In this document: piece by piece, positions 34,074 through 45,311 of the stretch
Layout: every line of letters begins with the position of its first letter
Numbering within the stretch: the first letter of the stretch is position 1
From: Tupaia tana
Taxonomy: Eukaryota; Chordata; Mammalia; Scandentia; Tupaiidae
Assembly: GCA_026018925.1 (NCBI GenBank)
Contig: JAKSZU010000002.1
Location: 152,766,495 to 152,830,494, forward strand
Direction of reading: 5' to 3'
DNA length: 64,000 nt
Position numbers and translations under genes: made by a program
The notes under the pieces: model-generated
Seen by the model: only the letters and a program-made list of their open reading frames with translations
What the model was told of the DNA's origin: nothing
Database searches by the model: none

Positions 34074-34147
34074 GGTTGTTGGGAAAGTCCTGATGCATTT
34101 TTTGCGTAGGAAAACACTCAAGGTTGTCATGAGTTTCCCGACAACCC
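34074..34147. mobile_element. Mariner-like hairpin element (copy 2)
   Basis: Left arm GGTTGTTGGGAAAGTCCTGATG and right arm CATGAGTTTCCCGACAACC pair with few mismatches; the arm sequence is that of the copies at 2597 and 54263. Loop about 30 nt. Confidence 0.6.
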
Positions 34148-35037
34148 TGTTTGGTACTCATCGAGTTAATTATTGTGTGAGCACCAATAAAATGTTCCAG
34201 CTTTTTGTCGATTTTCAAAACTAAGATACTGTTCAGAAAAATGCTTAGCCAAAAGAGTTTTTTAATTGTTAGTAGATACTTGGGGGAAGCAGTGTCGAGC
34301 AGAGGTCTGGTCCCCTGATGTGTGGGATGACCTGAAGCAGGTTTCACCAGAGTACAGACCTGAGTAGCTTAAACCACAGGTGCACATTCTGGAAAATGTG
34401 CCGCTAAGCGATTTTATCGTGTCAATATCATAGAGTTTATTTATACCAAAACTGGATGGGGTAGCCCGCCACACACCTCAGCTGTAAAAGATAGAGCCTG
34501 TCACCCCACCTTTGTATAGGAGGTCTGTTGTTGGCCAAAATGCTGTGAGTGGCACAAGCCTATAGTTCAGTTTATAGTTTCTGGCTGTTAGTGCAATGCA
34601 ACCCAGTAAGATTTCTTATTTTACTTATATGAGGAGACCGTGGTTTTCATTAAGATAAAAGCCAGTTTCTAAGCTTATTAGTCCTGTGTTACTCTAGAAT
34701 TCCAATCATAGTTTTAGGACTAAAATTTACATTTTGATGAAAAGACTTGGAACCAGTTAATAAGGAGGTACAGCTGTTGGAAAAGATAACTCACCATTCA
34801 TGAAATCCGAGGGTAAAGGAGGACTGTATTTTTCTTAAGAGAAAATGGCCATGTTCTCAGAGTGCACCATTCCTGTTATCATCCTCTTGGTGATTGGCTC
34901 CTCGCCTAGACTCAGCGACTTGGAAAACGCACTGAGCATGGCTGCGTGCATGCCCCAGTCACTGGAGAGTGGAGGAGAAAGGATTGTTGTATGGCCATCC
35001 CGCCTGGTGGGTGATTTCTCACTCTCCGCCCCCCCCC

Positions 35038-35310
35038 CTTTTTTTTTTTTTTCTTTTTTTGGAGAGGTTTTTGCTATAGGGCGCGTGCGCTCGCCAGACA
35101 GACAGAGAGAGACAGAGAGATAGAAAGCAGGAAATCACCCCCCAGGGGGGATGGCCACGCCGCAATCCCTTCTCCTCCATTCTCCTCTCGGGATCCTGGG
35201 CACGCAAGCACACGTGCCCGGCGTGAGTTTAAGCCGCCGGGTCCGGGACTCGAACCGCGGTCGACTATGTGGGAGTCCAGCGACATAGCCATTACACTAA
35301 CTGCTGGTCC
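35038..35310 (-). mobile_element. Young SINE, family L, nested (first insert)
   Basis: T-run, TTTTTGCTATAGGGCGCGTGCG, CACCCCCCAGGGGGG, perfect B-box complement GGACTCGAACC, end CTAACTGCTGGTCCC. Flanks CTCCGCCCCCCCC and CTCCGCCCCCC. Acceptor-like AG at 35078-35079 and GTGAGT at 35223-35228 bracket 143 nt. Confidence 0.92.
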
Positions 35311-35321
35311 CTCCGCCCCCC

Positions 35322-35477
35322 TTTTTTGAGAGGTTTTTGCTATAGGGCATGTGTGCTCACCAGAAAGACAGAGAGATGGAAAGCAAGAAATCACCCCCCA
35401 GGAGGGATGGCCACGTTGCAGTCCCTTCTCCGTTCTCCTCTCGGGATCTTGGGCACACATGCACATGCGCCAGGCGT
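35322..35477 (-). mobile_element. 5'-truncated SINE, family L, nested (second insert)
   Basis: T6, GAGAGGTTTTTGCTATAGGGC to CATGCGCCAGGCG, where it stops; the tRNA head is absent. The old SINE resumes at once with TCTCACTTTCCCCC, a variant of the target word seen before the first insert. Confidence 0.85.
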
Positions 35478-35581
35478 CTCACTTTCCCCCTTATTCTGTC
35501 TCTCTCCAGTGAGTGAATGGTCTCTCTGGCAAAAATCTAAAAACAAAATACAAAAACAAAAAAACCTACTCTTTACTTAAT

Positions 35582-35757
35582 TTTTTTTTTAATAGATGGG
35601 CTTTTGCTATGTTGTGGTTCTTCTGCCTCAGCCTCTCCAGTCATTAGGACTACAGGCATGTGCCCCTGTGCTTGGCTTTCAGGGTGGGCTGGGAGTCGAA
35701 CCTGGGCCTCCCGTGGAGTCTCAGCCAGTAGAGCAGCAGCATCCACTGTGCTGGCTA
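35582..35757 (-). mobile_element. Composite tRNA-7SL SINE (copy 2)
   Basis: The part 35625-35661 (GCCTCAGCCTCTCC then AGTCATTAGGACTACAGGCATG) is plainly the reverse complement of an Alu/7SL left-arm segment. It is followed by a tRNA-like head with perfect B-box complement GGAGTCGAACC at 35692-35702, ending CACTGTGCTGGCTA. Poly-T tail at 35582-35591. Same head-then-7SL order as the copy at 19211. Confidence 0.82.
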
Positions 35758-36689
35758 AAGTAGGACATTCTGCCTACAACCACACACCTGAGTTTTCTCC
35801 TGCAGCCTGTTCTCTTACAGCAGGAAATAGAGTAAGCCCAAGAATTAGGACTACAAACTCTGTAAGCATGGCCAGGAGCATGGCCAGGAGCGGGACAGCC
35901 CAGCCTTGGAGGTGTGGGCAATGTGGTGGGACCAGTTACCTCTGTTGGTGCTGGAATTCCTGGCAGCAGCAACTTTTAGAGAGACTGGTGGGAGGCCTGC
36001 TTAGGGAGTTAAGAAATTTGCTGGTGAAAGGGCTTTTGTGTTGCAGTGTCCTCCCTTAAGTGGCAGCAGCTGCTGTCCTCTTCGCTCTTTTTGTTCTCCT
36101 AGGAAAGTTAAGGAGAAAGAAGCTTATTTCCTAGCCTCTGTGAGATTGCAACTCTGGCTCTGGCAGAAGTGATGTTATGATAGTGTGCTGCTGCAGTGTT
36201 TGGAAGTAAAAATCTGCTCTTTTGTGACTGTGTGATTCTCATGGTAATAATTTCTACTAGGGACAGATCCTTCTTTGAAACAGAAGGATTTTAAGGTAAA
36301 AATAGAATCTAATTAGAAATCCTAAGGAAATTCCACTTTGTTTTGAGAGAAAACAGGATCAGCTTTACTCTAGTTCCTTGAGCGATAATAACAAGTTGAT
36401 GGTTTAAGTACTGATGGAATAAACCTGGTTCGGAGAGCGTCAGGATCTAAAACCACGGACTGTGATTTCAGTTGGTATTATGCTGTGAAGCAGAACGTGG
36501 TGCTGTCGTCTAGTGCTCTCATATGTTTCCAAAGGCTGGCTAAGGCTGGGCCTGGTGGGAATGGGCTCGAAACAACTGACTTGTAGAAATAGCATGTTCT
36601 CCTTGGCCTCATGCTTTCCATTGGAAATACGTGGTAGTCATGCTGATGAGGATCGGTGCAATGATAATTCACAGACCATTAGTGAGTTT

Positions 36690-36842
36690 AAAGCCAGGTA
36701 CCGCGGCAAGCACTGTGTATATAAATTTACTTAATTCTCACAACTGCCGGATAAATGATGATACCCCTATGTTACAGATGAGACATTTTATGGAGAGGTT
36801 AAATTAGCTTGCCCAAGACCACTTGGGTATTAAGTGCAGAAC
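36690..36842 (+). mobile_element. MIR element
   Basis: GCAAGCACTGTG, TTACTTAATTCTCACAACTGCC, ATGTTACAGATGAGACATTTT, GGAGAGGTTAAATTAGCTTGCCCAAGACC and AAGTGCAGAAC follow the MIR consensus in order. Confidence 0.88.
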
Positions 36843-37642
36843 TATTAACACACTTTATTATTGCCTTTTGCTCTTTCAAGAAGGAGGTAGAGACGCTCCG
36901 TGGGAGTCCATTTAAGGACTGGTTGAATCATATTCCGGGCCGAGCCAGGTTTGGCCTGGTTGAAGACTGGAATCCTAGCCTTGAAGCATAGTCTCGATGT
37001 AGTCTTGAATCTAAGAATCTTCCAGCATATTTCCTCAGCATGATGTGTCACTTTTTAACACACTTAGAACAGGCTTTTAGAATTATGTGATGGTAGTATT
37101 AATTCAGGATAATTTCAATGAAGTGATTGGCAGTGGGTGAATCATGGTGAGTGAAGATAGTGAGCTTTACTACCCAGCTGGACCATAAAGAGCTAGACAG
37201 GTGTCTTTCTTAGGCTTGCAATTCTGAAAGAATGATTTTCTCATAAGTAAAAATACTGCCTGTCTGAACTGTAAAGGTCATTAATTGCTTGTAGCCTTTT
37301 TTTTTTTTTTTTTTTTGTCAGAACAATCTTTTAGAAGGTTGTTAAGGTCCCAGCTAACCTTCCAAATCAGTTTAATCCTCAGTATAGCTAAAGCTAACCT
37401 AATTTGTATTTCCCCTCTCAGTTACACTGGTAGTCATTTTTCTCTGGCATTATCCTCCAGAGTGCCCTGGCTTGAGCAGCCTCACCAACCATTGAGCACA
37501 TGGTGAGAAAGCCAGAGTGAATATTGTTCTCCTTCTCTTCCTTTTTGGCAGGGGATTTTTTTTTTAATGTTCCAAAAATGTTTAAGAATCGAGTGTTCAT
37601 CATTTGGTGAGTGGCCTGTGTGTATAGAGATTTAATGTTCCG

Positions 37643-38079
37643 TTAGTATCTGGTCTGTTCTTTCCATGTAGCTTGGCTCGCACAATTAAGACAGTTGAAT
37701 AGATGTAAAAACTTTAGGTGTTTGTCCATGTTGAATTTTTTTCTTAACCGTTTAGTTTCTATTGTTTTGAACTTGGGAACCATTTTAGTTTGAGAGATTG
37801 ACCAAAACTTGGCATTTGCACCTCTCTCTGTCACCATCTTAAATGACATTTTCTTGCTTTTGACATAGAAATGAGAAGTGTTCTTTGGTCTCCAGCATGG
37901 AATCCACAGGTCATGGTATCACGCAAGTCGAACATGATGTCATACAGGTCAAACAGGTCTTCCTTTGAGCTTTTACAGATCTGGCTAAAACAAGACCAGT
38001 CAGCATTTGATGAATGGCCGCATGCAAAGCATTTAAGACTTGAGAGGATAGAGCATACCAGAAGTACTGATGTGACCAC
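37643..38079 (-). other. Open minus-strand stretch, unrecognised
   Basis: Two overlapping minus-strand frames of 68 and 82 codons (37643-37849 and 37831-38079). The larger has several cysteines (CFACGH, CFSQIC) but no motif I can name. It may belong to the decayed interior of the antisense ERV whose LTR is at 43788-44172, about 5.7 kb away, but nothing proves it. Confidence 0.2.
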
Positions 38080-39009
38080 TAAGGTGTACCCCTTAACAAA
38101 AGGTCCTATGAAACAGGTTAAAGTTCAGACCACATAGTCAATTCAACAGTCTTTGAGCCTCGTTGTCTGGAGTGTGATGATAATTGAGGACCATAGTTCA
38201 TTGTTAAAAAGGTATTTATCTTTGTTGTTAGTCTAGTAATACAAGTCATAACAACCTAGAGGCCTACTGGGAGAAATATGAAGATTAAAAAAGCCTCGAA
38301 GAACATAAGCCTGCCGTTCACCATCTAGGATGCCTATAAACTGACTATTAGTTGCAGCTGTAAACACATCACCTGTTCTTACTCTTGAGAGACATCTCTG
38401 ATACGTCTGGTGGCTGAGTCTAAGGAAGCAGCAGTATCAGCCACTTCTTTAAACCTTTTTGGTATTAAAGTCAGGAGAGACGTCGGGAGAGAGGTAGGTA
38501 CAATGTTCGGTTTTGTTTATATTAAACATAAGCCAGTAACTTAAATAAAAAGAGTATTTAAAGCTGTATGATATTTTATTAGTGTTTTGTTAAACTTGTA
38601 CGTTAATCATTCACTTTTTGGAGGGTGGCTTTTCCCACCTGAAACCCCAGGAAGTCTTATTGGCTATAAATTGAAAAATTTCTCCAGTTTATGGATAAGC
38701 TTTAAATACAACCAGTACCCCCTTACTGCCAAAAGTAAATCCCCAGGAACATTACTGAAATCTTTTCCACATTAGTCTATAAACTTAGCAACTGTTCTGG
38801 TTTTGCATTAGGACATAAGTTCAAATTAAAGTTAACTACTGATTATGGTCCCATGGATTTCCTGTGGGGAAGAGGAAAGAAGACACTAGGAATTGAGACT
38901 AAAAAAAGAAAAGAAGAAAGAAACAAACAATATGAAGTTTTCATGATGGCAGAGAAGTGTTCCGATCCCTGATACTGGGGCATAGCTGTCCATGTCCAGG
39001 ATGTCTGTT

Positions 39010-39275
39010 GTTTTTTTTTTTTTTTTTTTTTTGAGAGGCTTTTGCTATAGGGCGCGAGCGCTCGCCATGCAGAGAGATAGAGACAGAAAGCGAGAAATCA
39101 CCCTCCAGAGTGGATGGTCACGCCGCAATCCCTTCTCCTCCATTCTCCTCTCGGGATATTGGGCATGCACGCACACGCGCCCGGCGTGAGTTTTAAGCCA
39201 CCGGGCCCGGGACACGAACCGTGGTTGACTACGTGGGAGTCCAGCGACATAGCCATTACACTAACTGCTGGTTCC
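39010..39275 (-). mobile_element. Young SINE, family L, with TSD
   Basis: TSD CCAGGATGTCTGTT exact at 38996-39009 and 39276-39289. T-run of 22. GA stretch shortened, GTGGATGGTCACGCC. AG at 39049-39050 and GTGAGT at 39186-39191 bracket 135 nt, a multiple of three. Confidence 0.93.
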
Positions 39276-40228
39276 CCAGGATGTCTGTTTTGAAGAAGAA
39301 ATTTTCTTGTTCAGTTTTACCTTGAAGTCCCCAACAGGTACACAGTTTTAAAAATCTGAAGTAGCTCTTCTGAGTTGTGAACCCAGAGTTCAGATTCTTG
39401 AAGCTCTACTGCAGTGTGAGCGGTGAGTAGAATTTGGTATGATGTCTTTTAATAGGGCTCACAGGTGGTCTTTTTCTGTTGTCATTTCCAGAAGACCCCT
39501 ACTCTGGACCATGAAGGCATTGATTGTCTTCAATCAGCGACTCACAAACAGCATTCTTTACCTGAGGAAAATACACTTTGGCATAATGCATTAGAGCCTG
39601 GCAGAGTTTAGTTACCTTAGATTTGTCCAGAAATGTCTCATGAGAGAAACACATTTTCTAATAACCTTTTGACAACTGTTACAGCATTACTTTCCTTTAT
39701 GGAAAAGTCCCTACACAACTAAAAATAGGTAATGAAAATGACAACAAGTGAAATCCCTTAATAGTGGCATATCAGATAGTAGAAATGTACCTGGAGTTTT
39801 TACTACCTTTTCAATATCAAATTGACAAACTAAATATTGGCTGTAAGATGTTTTAGCAATTTTAGAGCAGTTGCTACACTATACTACCATATAAATTACC
39901 AATTTTTTTTAAAGAAAATCTGGATCATTTTCTCTATTTTGAGAGTCATGGAGCATAGGGGTTTTAAATAATAAGCTATAAGGAGAACTAAGTGGCTGTC
40001 CATAGGCTCTCCATGAGTTCATGCTTAACTTTGGATTTATATCCTTTTATATCAATTTTATTTCTTTAATTTAGATGTGTAGCATAGTTTATTAAGTCGA
40101 TTATCATAGGTAATTTGATTTAGATCAGTTTTATGGAATTCATTTAAATTACAGACCTTAATTTACTTTTGATTTTCGACAGCAGGCCAGGAAATACTAT
40201 ATAGCTTAACAATTTTGATATTGGCTAC

Positions 40229-40774
40229 TTAGCATGTAATTCTGTTAACCGTTTCCTTGCTTCTGGCTAATTCTGGTTCTGCTGAATGGTTGGCGTAGCA
40301 CTTCAGAAACAGACTAGTTTCTCCATAGAAAATGGAAATTTTAACCCAGTTAAATGATTCAGTTATCAGAAACCTGTACTTGTAAGAATACATCCTCTTT
40401 GTGAATTTCCATAAAGACATAACACGTTAGGGTTATAGCCATTGGAGAAGCTTTTAGAAAGGCATCAAACAGAGCAGTTACCCATGGACAATAAGACTTG
40501 ATCCAACTGTAGTTAAAGATCTGATAAGAGTTTACAACTGAAAAAGAAATTTGGCTATATCTGTGACAGACCAATTTAGCATAATAACCTACAACATGAC
40601 ATACCACATTATACATTTCCGGAAGTTCCAGTTCATTTTGGCACACAGTACATATAAAAATACATACATAAACACACACACACATATTACATGTCCATAT
40701 ATATATAATTCAAATATAATGTAAAGAAAATTTAAATTTCTCAATTTGACCGTGTTTCCCCTATCATTTAACAT
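40229..40774 (-). other. Open minus-strand stretch, unrecognised
   Basis: Frames of 63, 108 and 61 codons overlap here in different phases. The 108-codon frame (40359-40685) is hydrophobic and Tyr/Cys rich. No retroviral or cellular motif is recognisable. It is upstream in plus orientation of an ERV-L-like LTR/PBS on the same strand, so an eroded retroviral interior is possible. Confidence 0.2.
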
Positions 40775-42154
40775 ATTAAAATAAGTCTGATTGGTTCTAA
40801 CATCTTTCTTTTGAATGTTTCAGGGGCCCTTTGTAAACATACAAAAATTATTTTAAGATAAAATAATTTAGAATTTGATTTTGGAGAAACCATGTCAAAT
40901 ATAGCAAAAAGCTTAAATACTTAACTGTCAGCAGAAAATGAAAGTTAAATGTTCTCCAAGCACCTTACATATGAAGAAAAGAAAAGGGGGTTAACTCAGT
41001 GTCTATTGGCACCAAAACTAAAAACAGAATACAAGATAGACTACAGCATCCAGATACGACATCCTGAGATAACAATGAAAAACCCGAAGACCAACGTATG
41101 AATCACGGAAATTTTCCTTTAGGAGATTTAGTTTTTACCACTGTTAGTCATGAGTCATGTAAAAGAACCAAAAATCAAACTTTAGGAAAATCAGTCTTAT
41201 TTCAGCACTAAAAGTGTTTTTTTTTTTTTTTTTTTTTTTTAACCATTTTACCCTGATTTTCTGTGAGAAACAAAATATTAGAAGAGACTAGTCATTAATC
41301 CATTTTGTTCTGTTGTTCAGATATCCACCATATTACATATAAATACTAGCTGTTTGATTAGACCAGCCATATTAAGACAATTATTATATTGTCTGCTCAG
41401 TAAGCCCTGAACAAATTATATGTTAGAAACTGTCAAGATCTTCACTTATTAAACCTTTTCCTTTTATCGTATTTGAAACCAGCTTATTTACTTAAGTCAA
41501 ATGAGCTTGAAAAGTATTTAATTTGTGTGAGCGCTCTTTTAATAAATTGAATAGAATTCCTTAAGGCCTTTTATCACATAGACATACAACATACCACATA
41601 ATATACACACACAGAAAGAAAAGATTTCATATCTTCTTTTGAAAGTTCTTTATGCTTACCCCCCCCCTCCATGAGAATGCTTCATATTTTAACCCTGCCA
41701 AGTCCTTACAGATACCTGTATCAGAGGAGGATCTAAGAGTCATGTTGATTAGCTCCGCCCTGGCTTCTGCAGCCTTGTCAATCATTGCTTATCTTCACAT
41801 TCCCTGCAAAGAACTGAAACTGGTCCTTCCTCCCCACTTGCCCAGAGGAGAAACCCCTTAATGATGTGACTGATATAATCAGATTTTTTCTGAGTCTGTT
41901 GAAACAATGAATAACTTGCTTTAACTTTTGTATATAACCTTAATAAGTGTCTTAGCATTACTTTTTAATTGTTAATTTTGCGATTGTTTTAACCTGAATA
42001 CTTACATAACAAGTTCACTTTGTAGGTTAGACAAGGTAGAAAGTTTATATTTTAAAGACATATAACGGAGGCAAGATGGTTAGAGGTAAGAATTGTTATG
42101 CAGATGAATTGCCAGTGGGTTGGCATCCCTGTTAGACTGAGAAGCACTCCCTAT

Positions 42155-42320
42155 TGGTAGGGGTCACCGCAATCCCTATATCCATTTTTCCCTAATGGTA
42201 GAGGTTTAGGGGGCATGTATACATCTGCCTTTTTCAAGCAGCATAATACAGGGGCTAGGATTGAACCCAGCTGGGTTTCTTTAAGCAATGCCCTGAACAA
42301 TTGCACTGTTTGCAGTTGAC
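42155..42320 (-). mobile_element. Diverged tRNA-like SINE
   Basis: Minus strand reads a B-box-like GGTTCAATCCT after a decayed A-box half, then GCTGCTTGAAAAAGGC and GTATACATGCCC, the order of family L. The end is lost. Confidence 0.5.
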
Positions 42321-42508
42321 TTGTGGTATACATTTCAACTTAGGCATTTTCCACCTTAAGAAACTTTAGTGACCTACCAGGGATGTATTTGTAAATATGT
42401 AGAAGTTTTTTCCAAGATTTTAAAATAGACACTAATTGGCCAGAAAGTTGTATTTTTGAAGACCAGTTTAATTTAAACTCAGCAGTTTCTTAATTACCGA
42501 TTTTTAAT

Positions 42509-42760
42509 TTTTAATTTATTATTATTATTTTTTTGAGAGAGATTTTTGCTATAGAGTGTGTGCACTCACCAGAGACACACAAAACGAGAAATCATCCCCC
42601 AGCAGGGATGACCACACCACAGTCCCCTCTCCTCTCGGGATCTTGGGCACACACGCACATGCACCCAGCCTGAGTTGTAAGCCACTTAGTCTGGACTCAA
42701 ACCACAGTCAGCTACATGGGAGTCCAGCTATGTAACCATTATGCCATCAACTGGTTCCTA
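42509..42760 (-). mobile_element. tRNA-derived SINE, family L
   Basis: (TTA)n/T tail, GAGATTTTTGCTATAGAGTGTG, short GA stretch, ATCATCCCCCAGCAGGG, B-box complement GGACTCAAACC, end GCCATCAACTGGTTCC. Flanks TTAATTACCGATTTTT and TTAATCACCGATTTTA are the probable TSD. Confidence 0.87.
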
Positions 42761-43765
42761 TTAATCACCGATTTTAAGGTGGAGCCCATTAATGAAGTCA
42801 AAAAACCATTTTCAGTACGCATAATTTAGCATGGATATTGCTCCAATATTGCTTAAAAGGCAACAACCCAGTTCGAACTGTAGATGTATTTTAAATCATT
42901 TTAATAAATCTTTCATCTAGCTTTCTTTTGGCTTTGGGCAGACTAGTAACAACAAAACCTTTGGTAGAATTTTTTTATGTCACTTAAACCTATCATTGAT
43001 CTTTTATAGAGTCTTAGATAAAATAGAGTTAAATTTTTTTTAGAAGCTTCTGCGTATCAGTGGGCATCCCTGGATAGAGCTAAATTGGGAACCCTCAATT
43101 TTAATTGTGCTTTTTAAAGAGCTATTTTGTTTATATAAAATGTTCGTCAGAATGGCCACAGTAATTTCAAATCATGTTAATAAGATCTCACCACTTCTGT
43201 AAATATTGGTGCTTCCGGGAAGTCCTTTGATCTTCAGAATTAGGAATTCCATCTTTTACATAAATTTTGAATCTCTTTAAACCAAGAAAAACCTAAGTGA
43301 GAAATCATTTATCCTGGCATTTGCTCTGAGCCCTTCTTTACCACTTTAACCAGTGATCTTTCTCTAAGCATGAAAAAATAAACTTAGATGTTGAACATAA
43401 AAATCTCATGAGATAAAGAAATTTTTTTAAACCTAAAACTTTGTTGCAACCGCCGCAGTAATAGCTACTTACTGCTAGTTTCTGTCTGAACCAGTCAGAC
43501 AACTGGATCCAATCCAGTTAATTACCTAATCCAGTTCAATCCTGGACCCAGTCCTGTTTCTGTTGTAACCCCAAACCGAGTTTGGACCAATATTTTCTCA
43601 TATAAAACTCAGAGAGCTCTAAACACAAGTCCGAGGAGTTCAGATCTGAGAGAGAAGTTACCTATGATCCCCAGTTGCTACGAGAGCAGTGGATGACAGA
43701 GGGTCCCATGGGTACCTGGCTTGGTCACTCGCTGCTCCTGGGAGTCACTGGAAGCTGTACTTCAG

Positions 43766-43783
43766 ATCCCACTTCTGACACCA
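43766..43783 (-). other. Retroviral primer-binding site, tRNA-Leu type
   Basis: Minus strand TGGTGTCAGAAGTGGGAT is, by my memory of the tRNA, an exact 18-nt complement of the 3' end of mammalian tRNA-Leu(CAA) including CCA. It sits 4 nt downstream of the LTR end. Leu primers are a feature of ERV-L (class III) elements. Confidence 0.7.
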
Positions 43784-43787
43784 ACAC

Positions 43788-44172
43788 TGTTAAAAATAAA
43801 CCAGTCAATTTAGTAGACTTTGAATAGAGCAGATCTTAACATGATTTACATCGGGGAGTTGTCCTGGACTTCGGGACAACTCTGCCAGCTGCGTGGTTAA
43901 CTGCGCCATTTAAGTTGGCAGAACAGGAAAGTCATACACAAGTAAGTAAGTGAGGGAGTGAGGTAGAGAAATCATTGGTTACATTCTGAAGTTTGTCTGC
44001 ACTAACATGGTTTAAAAGACGGGATGCCTGTGATTGACTGAAGCCTAGCTGCTGTGATTGGCTGTAACTTAGCAACCAGCTCAAAAACAGCCTAACATGC
44101 ATGATCTCAGCTTATCCATAGAAATCAACGTGTCGGAGTACACCAGCTGTTTTAGGCCAACATAGTTTAACA
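43788..44172 (-). mobile_element. 5' LTR of an antisense ERV-L-like element
   Basis: 385 bp with terminal inverted repeats: on the minus strand it starts TGTTAAAC and ends TTTTTAACA. It contains three CCAAT-like words (AGCCAATCAC, AGTCAATCAC, AACCAATG) and a TTTTAAAC that could be a TATA substitute, plus a short inverted repeat AGTTGTCC/GGACAACT. Followed by a Leu-type PBS. No matching 3' LTR was found at lower coordinates, so the element is incomplete or its partner too decayed. Confidence 0.65.
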
Positions 44173-44246
44173 ACTTCATAAGGCTGGATTTGTCGAGTTT
44201 TTATTTATTTGTATTTTGGGTACTACGTTACTTTGCCGTTACCTTT

Positions 44247-44506
44247 ATTTAAGAGAAGTTTTTACTATAGGATGTGTGTGTTTGCCATAGAGACAGAGAG
44301 AGAGAGGCAGAAAGCAAGAACCTCCCCCTGAAAGAGGTGTGTGGGATGGCCACGCCACAATCCCTTCTTTTCCATTCTCCTCTTGGGATTTTGGGCATGC
44401 ACACACACATGCCTGGCATGAGTTTAAGCCACCGTGTCCATACTCAAACTGCAGTCGACTACATGGGAGTCCAGCAATGTATCCGTTACGCCGTCTGCTG
44501 GTCCCA
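44247..44506 (-). mobile_element. tRNA-derived SINE, family L
   Basis: TTATTTAAGAGAAGTTTTTACTATAGGATG, GA stretch, CCCCCTGAAAGAGG (palindrome lost), B-box complement decayed to ATACTCAAAC, end GCCGTCTGCTGGTCCC. Confidence 0.85.
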
Positions 44507-45054
44507 ACATTTATTTCTTTTTAAATACCAAACTATGTTGGTTATAAGTAGTGCGTGCTCACCAGTCATGCCACGAAACCTAATCTTTCATGTCTTTGTT
44601 GCCGTGACTTGGAAAATGGACTTGGAAAGGTGGCTATTCAAGGGCACGTGTCCGTGCTTGTTGACTTGGCAGCTCTCCAGTTTGATGGCAGCAGTAAGCC
44701 GTTTAGCAAACTACTCCCGTATATATTTTAAGGGCCAGTCTTATCAATTAACGTGACTTACCTTGCCAGTTAAACTATACCATATCTTCTTAGAGTACCT
44801 GATACTGTATTTAAACCTGTTTCATTGCTAGGTTTCCCTGTGGAAGAGTGAACTAACCTGTTGAGTGGAATTCTTTAGAATGGCCTTATCTATTTTACCC
44901 TGGGAAAGTCTACTAAATACCATCTTTTTAGTTGAAAACTAGTAGATATTTTTCAAATTAAAAGTTACCCAGCTATTTTAGTAGTTTCTAAAACTTCTTT
45001 CTACTTTGTAACAGGTCAGGCATACTCTTACCACTGGTATGGTTTTTTCTTCTT

Positions 45055-45270
45055 CCTGTATTTCTCATTGGCAAAGGACAGTAGAGAGAATATGTGGTCA
45101 TGCTGCAGTCCTTTTTCTTCCACTTCTCCATACCGTCAGGATTCTGGGTGCACATGCACACGCACCTGGCATGTTTTCAAACCACTGTGGTGGATTCAGA
45201 CTGCACTGGGCAGTGTGGGATTCAACGTTTATACACAGCACTTAACTGCTATGCTCTGGGGCAGGCCCAA
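45055..45270 (-). mobile_element. tRNA-derived SINE, diverged
   Basis: GGCAAAGGACAGTAGAGAG, GGTCATGCTGCAGTCC, GTGCACATGCACACGCACC, a decayed head and the end TGCTATGCTCTGGGGCAGGCCC. Tail end lost. Confidence 0.65.
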
Positions 45271-45311
45271 CCTTTTCCTCTTTATCATCTTCAGTGTGTA
45301 GTTATAGTTCA

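Larger units (their letters stand above)
34878..35560 (+). mobile_element. Old plus-strand SINE broken by two younger insertions
   Basis: Left piece 34878-35037 (GGCTCCTCGCCTAGACTC, GTGCATGCCCCAGTC, TGGCCATCCCGCCTGGTGGGTGATTTCTCACTC) and right piece about 35478-35560 (TCTCACTTTCCCCCTTATTC, CTCTCCAGTGAGTG, CTGGCAAAAATCT). The CTCCGCCCCCC target sequence is seen three times in slightly varying form around the inserts. Confidence 0.8.

Noticed and set aside
34860..35500. CRISPR-like regular repeats
   Set aside because: Similar blocks recur, but they are nested SINE copies in a mammalian genome with no short direct repeats and spacers.
43570..43640. Plus-strand LTR promoter (CCAATATTTTC then CATATAAAAC)
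   Set aside because: CCAAT and TATA words are suggestive, but the PBS and the LTR terminal repeats fix the element on the minus strand; this piece then lies in its leader.
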